A stretch of 22,242 nt of DNA. Origin: SOKG01 sp964502665 (GTDB lineage: Bacteria > Chloroflexota > Dehalococcoidia > SZUA-161). Where the stretch lies: positions 1-22,242 of the forward strand of contig CAZCXP010000027.1 of the NCBI GenBank assembly GCA_964502665.1, given 5' to 3'. Shown here piece by piece: positions 1 through 6,478 of this stretch (position 1 is the first letter of the stretch; each line of letters begins with the position of its first letter). The notes beneath the pieces were generated by a model. It saw nothing but the letters and a program-made list of their open reading frames with translations. It did no database searches and was not told the origin of the DNA. The position numbers and the translations under genes are program-made.

Positions 1-274
1 CTTGACGGGAGAGGATAGGTGAGGGTGATATCCTTGTCACTCTCCCTCTAAGTCGTTGCCGCCAGGGGAGGGAGGACAAAGTATTCCTCTCCCTTGACGG
101 GAGAGGATAGGTGAGGGTGATATCCTTGTCACTCTCCCTCTAAGTCGTTGCCGCCAGGGGAGGGAGGACAAAGTATTCCTCTCCCTTGACGGGAGAGGAT
201 AGGTGAGGGTGATATCCTTGTCACTCTCCCTCTAAGTCGCTGCCGCCAGGGGAGGGAGGACAAAGTATTCCTCT
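1..274. repeat. 92-bp tandem repeat, about three copies, hairpin-rich
   Basis: Three head-to-tail copies with an exact 92-bp period start at 1, 93 and 185. I see one difference, a C at 240 where the other copies have T. Each junction carries a perfect hairpin: CCTCTCCC, loop TTGAC, GGGAGAGG (86-106 and 178-198). A second dyad inside each unit pairs GAGGGTGA with TCACTCTC, with one G-T pair. The array may continue left of the window. It resembles the CTCTCCC/GGGAGAGG intergenic repeats common in several bacterial groups. It is non-coding as far as I can see. Confidence 0.95.
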
Positions 275-366
275 TCATTTCACCAATGGAACTTTTCTAA
301 ACATAAGAATTACGACTTAAATGCGGACATTTTGAACGTACACACAGAAAAAGTGCGCGCAGGGGG

Positions 367-395
367 TTTACAAAAGTCGGATTTTATGTTATATA
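367..395 (+). promoter_or_regulatory. Sigma-70-type promoter for the NarL-type regulator
   Basis: TTTACA (367-372), a 17-bp spacer, then TATATA (390-395). This is a near-consensus -35/-10 pair. It implies a 5' leader of roughly 115 nt before the GTG at 521. I saw nothing else notable in 275-366. Confidence 0.6.
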
Positions 396-520
396 GATGC
401 GGTCGCCTCTGATGGCGGTGGGTTTAGTGAGGTACGGGTAAGAAATAGGAAAAAAGTACTATGGACAGACTGCGTATCTTATGCTATTTTCAGGTTACCT
501 AGGCCTTAGGGGGTATTACA

Positions 521-1216
521 GTGGAGAAGATCACTGTTTTCATAGTTGATAGGCAGACTCTCTACCGGCACGGAGTGCGGCAGGCGCTTGCCGCCGACGA
601 GGGTATAACTGTTGTAGGAGACTGCGCACCTGGCAGCGAGGCTTTGACTTTGGTTGAGGCCTTTGCACCCAATGTGGTGCTGCTGGATGTCGACCTCCCG
701 CTGCTTCGCGGTCTTGACATTGGACGCCAGATCACTACCCGTTGCCCTGGAGCGGCAGTCATAGCTCTGACCTCTTGCTGGGATGATGACCAGCTCTTCC
801 AGGCTATCAGATCGGGGGCAGCAGCGTACTTAAGCAAGGAGATCTCGGCAGAGGAGCTGGCTGGCGCTATTAAGAGGATTAAAAAAGGCGAGCGCCCCAT
901 AAACGAAACCCTCCTGGGCAGGCCGAGGGTTGCTGAGCAGGTATTGCGCCAGTTTCAGGACCTCTCGCTGATGGGCAAGGCCATGGAAACCCTGGCCACG
1001 CCGCTTACTCCCAGGGAGACGGAAACCCTTAAGTATGTTGCCGAGGGTTATTCCAATAAGCAGATCGCGCATGTCCTCGGCATCAGCGAGCAGACAATCA
1101 AGAATCACATCACCTCTATTCTGGATAAGCTGGATGCAAATGACCGCACACACGCTGTGGTGCTGGCATTGCGGCAAGGGTGGATAGACATAGGCGAGTC
1201 CGCTCTGAAATCCTGA
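521..1216 (+). CDS. NarL/FixJ-type response regulator (REC + LuxR HTH)
   Basis: A 231-residue two-domain transcription factor. The receiver domain covers about residues 4-120, with phospho-acceptor D56 (VVLLDVDLP), T84 and K106. A LuxR-type helix-turn-helix covers about 162-206 (LTPRETETLKYVAEGYSNKQ and onward). Phosphorylation by a histidine kinase would be expected to promote dimerisation and DNA binding. The GTG start at 521 follows an AGGGGG ribosome site near 508. One oddity: the acidic pair that binds Mg2+ near the N-terminus is D10-R11 rather than two acids, so phosphorylation may be altered. No kinase is adjacent, so the partner is unknown. The family call is secure; the target genes cannot be told. 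Confidence 0.93.
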   Translation: MEKITVFIVDRQTLYRHGVRQALAADEGITVVGDCAPGSEALTLVEAFAPNVVLLDVDLPLLRGLDIGRQITTRCPGAAVIALTSCWDDDQLFQAIRSGAAAYLSKEISAEELAGAIKRIKKGERPINETLLGRPRVAEQVLRQFQDLSLMGKAMETLATPLTPRETETLKYVAEGYSNKQIAHVLGISEQTIKNHITSILDKLDANDRTHAVVLALRQGWIDIGESALKS

Positions 1217-1346
1217 GCATCCTGGCCCGATTCAACGCAGCTTCTTCTAATCTTCCTTCCACCTGGGACTACTTCCTGTCTTCATCCTGTTCTAACTCTA
1301 TTATGTATGGCTGAGCTTGTATGAGGATTACTGCACTATAAATGTA

Positions 1347-1375
1347 TTGCAAATGTCGCTGGATGGCTGTATAAC
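1347..1375 (+). promoter_or_regulatory. Sigma-70-type promoter for the GNAT gene
   Basis: TTGCAA (1347-1352), a 17-bp spacer and TATAAC (1370-1375). It lies 42 bp before the GTG start at 1418, in the 200-bp gap after the regulator gene. This suggests the acetyltransferase is transcribed on its own. Confidence 0.6.
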
Positions 1376-1417
1376 TATGGGGAGGATGACCTCAAATGGA
1401 AGCTTGGGAGGTTAGGC

Positions 1418-1876
1418 GTGGCAGGAGACGAGAGGGAAATTAACATTCGGCGGATGACCGAAGAAGACATAGCGCAAGTGAAGGCAATAGATGAATTGCT
1501 TGCCGGACCGGAGCGAGCTCTCTCATGGCAGGTAGGGGCTGACATAGAGGTGGCGGTGTATCGTCCAGCACTGAGTTTTGTAGCTGAACTGGAAGGGGAC
1601 ATAGTTGGGTTTATTCTAGGGGATATAAGAGGAGCGGAGTATGGAAAGGATGTAAGCGGGTGGATAGATATGGTGGGCGTCGCCCCGCAGTATCAGCATA
1701 TGAGCGTGGGTCGAAGGTTGGTGGAAACGTTTTGTGGGATGTGCCAGCAGAACAAAGTCAATGTGGAAGTGATTATCAGAGAGGATGATGAACTGTTAAA
1801 GGGATTCTTCACATCTATGGGTTTCCGCAGGGGGGATTTGATCAACTTCGTAAAGGAATGTCCTTCAACGCAATAG
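1418..1876 (+). CDS. GNAT-family N-acetyltransferase
   Basis: A 152-residue protein with the Gcn5-related acetyltransferase fold. An N-terminal segment reads INIRRMTEEDIAQV, followed by a central beta strand (SFVAELEGDIVGFILGDI) and the acetyl-CoA-binding motif A around residues 85-105 (VGVAPQYQHMSVGRRLVETF). The pyrophosphate loop reads Q-H-M-S-V-G, so the first glycine of the usual Q/R-x-x-G-x-G/A pattern is serine. A late MGFRRGD segment matches the family's C-terminal GF motif. The substrate cannot be predicted. The GTG start is preceded by GGGAGG (1405-1410). The gene converges with the long minus-strand gene, leaving 42 bp between stops; I see no clear hairpin terminator there. Confidence 0.88.
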   Translation: MAGDEREINIRRMTEEDIAQVKAIDELLAGPERALSWQVGADIEVAVYRPALSFVAELEGDIVGFILGDIRGAEYGKDVSGWIDMVGVAPQYQHMSVGRRLVETFCGMCQQNKVNVEVIIREDDELLKGFFTSMGFRRGDLINFVKECPSTQ

Positions 1877-1918
1877 AGCGGTACGGGATGGGCACAAAGT
1901 TGCGGATCAGTCTTGGGA

Positions 1919-4837
1919 CTATGATTCCTCTCTCTTCAGCACGACTAGGATCCTTTGCATCTCCCGTCGTTTTGAAGAACGCGGGGGCATTGCATGCTTC
2001 AGAAAGTCGCCCAAGGGGTGAGAATCGAGCAGTTCCTCTTCTATTGCTTCCTCTATAGCGCCTATCTTTCTCAACTCATCAGCTAACGGTATTGGCTCCT
2101 CCATGAAGACAGAAATGGTGGCACCGCCTTCGAGAGAGCCGCCTGTTGCCAGGACGCGTAAATCGGGGAACTGCTGTAAGGATAGTCGCAATTTCGTCAG
2201 CCGGGCAAAATTGATCGGTGGTATTACTACTAGCTCCACCCGCTTCTGCTGAGCGGCTTTTTGTTCTTCCTCTTTAGCTTTTGCGTCTAGGGCTGCCTTC
2301 TCCTGGAGAGCTCGAATTATCCGCGCAGGTCTCTCCACGGCAGGGGCAGTAGCTATTCTCTGCGCCTCCTCCAAAATCTTGCGAGCTCTCTGCTCATACT
2401 CGTTGACTAGGCTGCTCGTCCGAGCGCTGGCCTCCGCCTTCGACTCCTGAGCAATCTGCCTTGCTTCCTGTTCGGCTTGGGCGATGACCATGCTTGCCTC
2501 AGCCTCAGCTTTCCTTGTTGCCTCCTCTACGATCACCCTGGCTCTCTGTTCAGCTTCAGTGACTATCTTACCTGCGTTGCCCTCGGCCTTCTTCATTGCT
2601 TCTTCTACGATTTGGTTGGCCTTCTGCTCGGCTTGGGAGACTATCCTATTTGCTTCGGGATCGACGTTCTTGGCTGCCTCTTGTATGATCTGGCTGCCTT
2701 TCTGCTCAGCTTGGGAAATAATCCTGGCTGCGTCGGCCTCTGCTTTCTCGGTGGCCTCGTCGATAATCCGGCGGCTGGTCTGCTCAGCCTGGGAAACAAT
2801 CCTGGTTGCCTCAGCCTCAGCCTTTTCCTTTGCCTCATCTATAATCTGGTAACCCCTCTGCACTGAGTCGGCAATCGCCTTGTTCGCCTCGGGCTCAGCC
2901 TTCTCCTTCGCCTCCTGAATAATGTGGCTGCCTTTCTGCTCAGCTTGGGAGATAATCCTGGCTGCGTCGGCCTCTGCTTTCTTGGTTGCCTCGTCGATAA
3001 TCTGGCGACTGGTCTGCTCGGCTTCGGAGATAATCCTGCCTGCGTCATCTTTGGCCTTCGTGGTTGCTCCCTCTATGATCTGGCTGCCTTTCTGTTCGGC
3101 TTGGGCGATTATCCTACTTACTTCAGGTTCAGTTTTTTTGTTTGCCACCTCTATGATCTGCCTGCCTTTTTGTTCGGCTTGGGAAACAACCTTGGCTGCG
3201 TCAGCCTCAGCATTCTTGATGACCTCTTCTATGATCTGGCTGCCTTTCTGTTCAGCTTGGGAAACAACCTTGCTCGCGTCGTCCTGGGCCTTTCTTGTTG
3301 CTTCCTCTATGATCTGGTGGCTTCTCTGTTCGGCCTGGGCGAGTGAGGTGCTTGCGTCAGCCTCTGTCTTCTTTCTTGCCTCTTCTATGGCCTGGCTACG
3401 TTCTTGTTCGGCTTGGGAAACAATGTTGGCTGCGTCGGCCTCTGCTTTCTTGGTGGCCTCGTCGATAATCTGGCGACTGGTCTGCTCGGCTTCGGAGATG
3501 ATCCTGCCTGCGTCATCTTTGGCCTTCGTGGTTGCTCCCTCTATGATCTCGCTGCCTTTCTGCTCGGCTTGGGAGACAATGTTGGCTGCGACGTCCTGGG
3601 CCTTTCTTGTTGCTTCCTCTATGATCTGGTGGCTTCTCTGTTCGGCCTGGGCGAGTGAGGTGCTTGCGTCAGCCTCTGTCTTCTTTCTTGCCTCTTCTAT
3701 GGCCTGGCTACGTTCTTGTTCGGCTTGGGAAACGATGTTGGCTGCGACGTCCTGGGCCTTTTTTGTTGCGTCCTCTATGATCTGGCGGCCTTTCTGTTCG
3801 GCTTGGGCGAGTGAGATGCTTGCGTCAGCCTCTGTCTTCTTTCTTGCCTCTTCTATGATCTGGCTGCTTTTCTGTTCGGCTTGGGAAACAATATTGGCTG
3901 AGACGTCCTGGGCCTTCTTTGTTGCCTCCTCAATAATCTGGCGCCCGGTTTGCTCGGCTTCGGCGACTACCTTTCTTGCTTCGGGCTGGGCCCTCTTTGC
4001 TGCTTCCTCTATGATCTGGCGGCCTTTACGGTCGGCTTCGGCGACTATCTTGTTTGCTTCGGGCTTGGCTTTGTTTCTTGCCTCCTCAATAATCTGGCGG
4101 CCTTTCTGTTCTGCTTCACTGATTATCCTGCTTGCCTCAGGTTCGGCCTTCCTCCTTGCCTCCTCTGTGATCTGGCGGCTTCTCTGTTCAGCTTCGGCGA
4201 TTATCTTGTTTGCCTCAGGTTCGGCCTTCTCTCTTGCCCCGCCTATGATCTGGCGGCTTTTCTGGTCAGCTTCAGCAATCATCCTGTTGGCATCAGCCTC
4301 GCCCTTCTTTCTCGCCTCTTCTATAATCTGGCGGCCTCTCTGTTCGCCTTCGGCGGCCATCCTCCCTGCGTTAGCTTGGGCCTTCTTTGTTGCCTCCTCG
4401 ATAATCTGGCGCCCGGTTTGCTCGGCTTCGGCGGCAATCTTTCTTGCCTCGGGCTGGGCCTTCCTTTTCGCCTCCTCTATGATCTGGCTGCCCTTCTGTT
4501 CAGCTTCGGCGACTACCTTGTTTGCTTCGGGCTTGGCTCTGTTTCTTGCCTCCTCTACAATCTGGCGGCCCCTCCGTTCGGCTTCGGCAATCAAGCGCCT
4601 TGCTTCAGCCTCAGCCCTGTTTTTTGCTTCCTCTATAATCTCCCTGCCTCTTTGTTCCGATTGGGCAAGAATCCTACCTGCATCGGCCTCGGCCTTTCTC
4701 CTAGATTCCTCCCTTACTCCTGCCTCTTTCTGCTTTGTGATACTATTGATAAAGGCTATTACTTGCGCTTCATTTAGCCCTTCTTTGACTACATCGAAAT
4801 CGTGTCCCCACAACTGCTTCACGCCCTTGTTTCGCAT
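1919..4837 (-). CDS. Giant 26-residue-repeat coiled-coil protein, DivIVA-like N-terminus
   Basis: A 972-residue protein. Residues about 9-38 (GHDFDVVKEGLNEAQVIAF and onward) resemble the N-terminal module of DivIVA, which binds curved membrane and organises growth or division machinery. Residues 49-802 are 29 consecutive repeats of exactly 26 residues (consensus like AEADAxRIISQAEQKGRQII then EEAxKK), plus a degenerate thirtieth. Small and aliphatic residues recur with 4-3-4-4-3-4-4 spacing, which fits a long alpha-helical coiled coil. A charged linker leads to a C-terminal domain (867-972; VELVVIPP... RVLATGGSLEGG...) with an apparent beta-alpha-beta-beta-alpha-beta order. There is no signal peptide or membrane segment. 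The ATG at 4837 is chosen because AAAGGAGG lies just upstream; an in-frame ATG at 4870 lacks this. A scaffold or cytoskeletal role is inferred. Confidence 0.87.
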   Translation of the reverse strand: MRNKGVKQLWGHDFDVVKEGLNEAQVIAFINSITKQKEAGVREESRRKAEADAGRILAQSEQRGREIIEEAKNRAEAEARRLIAEAERRGRQIVEEARNRAKPEANKVVAEAEQKGSQIIEEAKRKAQPEARKIAAEAEQTGRQIIEEATKKAQANAGRMAAEGEQRGRQIIEEARKKGEADANRMIAEADQKSRQIIGGAREKAEPEANKIIAEAEQRSRQITEEARRKAEPEASRIISEAEQKGRQIIEEARNKAKPEANKIVAEADRKGRQIIEEAAKRAQPEARKVVAEAEQTGRQIIEEATKKAQDVSANIVSQAEQKSSQIIEEARKKTEADASISLAQAEQKGRQIIEDATKKAQDVAANIVSQAEQERSQAIEEARKKTEADASTSLAQAEQRSHQIIEEATRKAQDVAANIVSQAEQKGSEIIEGATTKAKDDAGRIISEAEQTSRQIIDEATKKAEADAANIVSQAEQERSQAIEEARKKTEADASTSLAQAEQRSHQIIEEATRKAQDDASKVVSQAEQKGSQIIEEVIKNAEADAAKVVSQAEQKGRQIIEVANKKTEPEVSRIIAQAEQKGSQIIEGATTKAKDDAGRIISEAEQTSRQIIDEATKKAEADAARIISQAEQKGSHIIQEAKEKAEPEANKAIADSVQRGYQIIDEAKEKAEAEATRIVSQAEQTSRRIIDEATEKAEADAARIISQAEQKGSQIIQEAAKNVDPEANRIVSQAEQKANQIVEEAMKKAEGNAGKIVTEAEQRARVIVEEATRKAEAEASMVIAQAEQEARQIAQESKAEASARTSSLVNEYEQRARKILEEAQRIATAPAVERPARIIRALQEKAALDAKAKEEEQKAAQQKRVELVVIPPINFARLTKLRLSLQQFPDLRVLATGGSLEGGATISVFMEEPIPLADELRKIGAIEEAIEEELLDSHPLGDFLKHAMPPRSSKRREMQRILVVLKREES
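2432..4693 (-). repeat. 29 x 78-bp intragenic tandem repeat
   Basis: This stretch is 2262 bp, exactly 29 units of 78 bp, each coding for 26 residues. Units are diverged overall, but blocks of several units are nearly identical. The segment around 3341 recurs 312 bp later (4 units), and the segment from 2961 recurs at 3429, 468 bp away (6 units). This pattern indicates segmental duplication by unequal exchange inside the gene, always in whole units. Confidence 0.93.
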
Positions 4838-4841
4838 GCCC

Positions 4842-4849
4842 CCTCCTTT
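4842..4849 (-). promoter_or_regulatory. Ribosome binding site that fixes the coiled-coil gene start
   Basis: On the minus strand AAAGGAGG ends four bases before GGGC-ATG at 4837. It supports the shorter 972-residue product over a start 33 bp upstream. Confidence 0.8.
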
Positions 4850-4919
4850 AGAGCCCCTAAAGAAAAGCATAATACTTCCTTACCTAAGCAGTGTAAGTCT
4901 CTTACCCTCTAGGCTTGGA

Positions 4920-4948
4920 AGTATATACTTTTCGGTCGGGGTTGTCCA
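4920..4948 (-). promoter_or_regulatory. Sigma-70-type promoter for the coiled-coil gene
   Basis: On the minus strand TGGACA (4948-4943), a 17-bp spacer and TATACT (4925-4920). It matches consensus at 5 of 6 positions in each box. The leader to the ATG at 4837 would be about 75 nt. Confidence 0.65.
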
Positions 4949-5333
4949 CATATTTTGATGGAAATTTTTATGACTTTTTGCTTCGCATCCCCTGGTCTTT
5001 TTGGCTCGTAGCCGAATGTCCATTCTGTTGAAAAGGGCACGCTGGAGGCATCTTCGAACGCCATTTGTTAACTGTATGTGAGGAGACTGCGCCATGCACT
5101 TAGCCTAGGGTCGGGGACGGGACCGCTGGGAGCGCGCTTATTGCAAACTTCTGACCAGTGCCTTATAATTTCCAGGCCAATCGGCTGGGAAAGGCGCACC
5201 AGTAGTCTGCACCCGATTTGTGGCAATATGTTGCCCAGTTTTTGCTCTGCTCTCACTGATGGGCAGACAATCTGCACGAGCTTGGGGTAGGTGTTCACTA
5301 ACGAATGATGAAGATTGTGAGCGCATCCGACTG
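4949..5333. other. Intergenic stretch with no recognised gene
   Basis: No open frame here shows a recognisable domain, a good ribosome site or coding-like composition. Short frames on either strand run into the palindromic repeats at 5334-5455 and look accidental. The stretch separates a minus-strand gene from a plus-strand gene, so it should hold the regulator's promoter, but I cannot point to a convincing pair of boxes. Confidence 0.6.
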
Positions 5334-5367
5334 TGGGTAGGTTGCCCGACGTCGGGCAACCTACCCA
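5334..5367. repeat. 34-bp perfect palindrome, copy 1
   Basis: TGGGTAGGTTGCCCGAC followed directly by its exact reverse complement, with no loop. The same 34 bp recur at 10046-10079. Identity between the two sites continues for five bases to the right (GCCGT) and one base (G) to the left. As RNA it would form a long stem; as DNA it is a strong dyad. Confidence 0.95.
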
Positions 5368-5368
5368 G

Positions 5369-5455
5369 CCGTTCGTGGTGAGCCCCTTGACGGGCCTGTC
5401 TTTAGCCCTGGCCTTGGCCAGGTCCAAGGCTTGCCGAAGGGCTCAGGGCGAACGG
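5369..5455. repeat. Inverted-repeat element next to the palindrome
   Basis: The arms 5369-5385 (CCGTTCGTGGTGAGCCC) and 5439-5455 (GGGCTCAGGGCGAACGG) are complementary at 15 of 17 positions. Between them lies a smaller hairpin, CCTGGCC/GGCCAGG. It resembles the GTTCGTGGTGAGC-type intergenic repeats found in many environmental bacterial genomes. It ends 50 bp before the next gene. Confidence 0.8.
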
Positions 5456-5505
5456 ATTAAGTTTTGTTTTCGGAAGAAAAGGGGCCTTGAAATGGGAAGG
5501 AAATT

Positions 5506-6189
5506 GTGAAAGCGCTGATCATTGAAGATGACCCTGAGATCGTAGAGTCTGTTTCCCTGGCCTTCCGCATACGCTGGCCTGACGCTCAGTTAGTATCCAC
5601 TCACCTGGGGAAGAAAGGGATAGAGTTGGCGGAGAGTGAAGACCCCGATATCATCATCCTTGATCTGGGGCTTCCCGATATGAACGGCTTCGAGGTGTTG
5701 AGGCAGATCCGCTTCTTTTCCTCTGTCGCCATTATCATCCTCACCGTTAAGGCAGACGAGGCCAGTATAGTCAAAGGGCTTGAGTGGGGAGCAGACGATT
5801 ACGTAGTCAAGCCCTGTGGACAGCTCGAGCTCCTGGCGCGGGTAAAGGCCAGGATACGGGACAGGAACAATTTCGTTGACGAGTCACCCCTCTCTTTTGG
5901 CTCACTGCTGTTCAATCCGTCCACACGCCAGCTTCTGCATGGGAAAAGGGAGATAAACATTACGGCCATCGAAGCTCATATTATTCACCACTTGATGAGA
6001 ATGGGGGGTCGTGTGGCAACCTACCCCGGCCTTGCCGAAGAGGTATGGGGTGACGATTACCCCGGCACTGTAGACAGCCTCAGGGTTCATATCAGGCGGC
6101 TGCGGGAGAAGCTGGAAGCAGACCCTAGCCACCCACAGCTTCTTCTCACCAAAGCCGGCATGGGATACTTCCTGGCGAAACCAGGCTAA
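5506..6189 (+). CDS. OmpR/PhoB-type response regulator
   Basis: A 227-residue winged-helix response regulator. The receiver domain (about 1-118) has the acidic pair D8/D9, phospho-acceptor D53 (IIILDLGLPD), T80 and K102 (VVKPCG). The OmpR-type winged helix fills about 127-225, with the recognition-helix signature VDSLRVHIRRLREKLE and the wing LLTKAGMGYF. It should bind direct repeats as a phosphorylation-driven dimer. The GTG start follows GGGAAGGA (5493-5500). About 50 bp downstream of its stop lie 11-bp-spaced repeats of the kind this family binds (6241-6290), ahead of a kinase operon. Pairing with that kinase is plausible but unproven, since the kinase has its own receivers. Which stimulus it serves cannot be told. 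Confidence 0.94.
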   Translation: MKALIIEDDPEIVESVSLAFRIRWPDAQLVSTHLGKKGIELAESEDPDIIILDLGLPDMNGFEVLRQIRFFSSVAIIILTVKADEASIVKGLEWGADDYVVKPCGQLELLARVKARIRDRNNFVDESPLSFGSLLFNPSTRQLLHGKREINITAIEAHIIHHLMRMGGRVATYPGLAEEVWGDDYPGTVDSLRVHIRRLREKLEADPSHPQLLLTKAGMGYFLAKPG

Positions 6190-6240
6190 ACCCCATTGGA
6201 GTAGTCCTCACCACGAGCAGTTGTTCATTCCGCCCCGAAT

Positions 6241-6290
6241 TGTAATCTATCTGTAACCTCTTCGTAACCTCAGCCTATCTATCCGTAACT
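6241..6290 (+). promoter_or_regulatory. Pho-box-like array of 11-bp direct repeats
   Basis: TGTAATC (6241), TGTAACC (6252), CGTAACC (6263) and CGTAACT (6284) are spaced 11, 11 and 21 bp apart, on the same face of the helix. PhoB/OmpR-family regulators bind such repeats, and one is encoded just upstream. A weak -10-like TATAGG (6303) or TAAGAT (6311) lies downstream at a distance expected for an activated promoter. The site would serve the kinase operon. Confidence 0.55.
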
Positions 6291-6363
6291 GCTTCTTAAT
6301 GCTATAGGCGTAAGATAGGTCAGAAGCGAAGGGGTGAATGTTGTGCCTATCATTCCGAGTGAA

Positions 6364-6430
6364 AGCGTAGTTCGTTGCCACTCCTGTGGCAACGAATCCT
6401 TCGTCGTGACAGGAGTCACGACGCTACGCT
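6364..6430 (+). repeat. Three-way-junction inverted-repeat element in the kinase leader
   Basis: The outer stem AGCGTAG (6364-6370) pairs with CTACGCT (6424-6430). Inside are two perfect hairpins: an 11-bp stem at 6371-6381/6386-6396 with loop TCCT, and a 9-bp stem at 6402-6410/6415-6423 with loop AGGA. The only unpaired junction bases are TCCTT (6397-6401). The two loops are complementary. The element lies 48 bp before the kinase start. It could be a mobile intergenic repeat or a structured leader. Confidence 0.85.
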
Positions 6431-6478
6431 CATAGAGTGACTCGGTCCTCATCACGGGAGGAAGGAGGGTTGCATATC

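Noticed and set aside
1..274. Possible CRISPR array
   Set aside because: The whole 92-bp period is repeated, including what would be the spacer. There are no variable spacers.
2922..4958. A 678-codon open frame on the plus strand opposite the coiled-coil gene, hydrophobic and also repeating every 26 residues
   Set aside because: Because the 78-bp unit is a multiple of three, a frame free of stops in one unit stays free in all. The minus-strand frame has the promoter, ribosome site and domain logic; this one has none.
5068..5427. A 119-codon minus-strand frame
   Set aside because: It runs through the palindrome and inverted-repeat elements and shows no domain or ribosome site.
6437..6478. 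Upstream GTG start for the histidine kinase
   Set aside because: The strong ribosome site at 6457-6469 lies inside this stretch, and the PAS domain begins right after the ATG at 6479.
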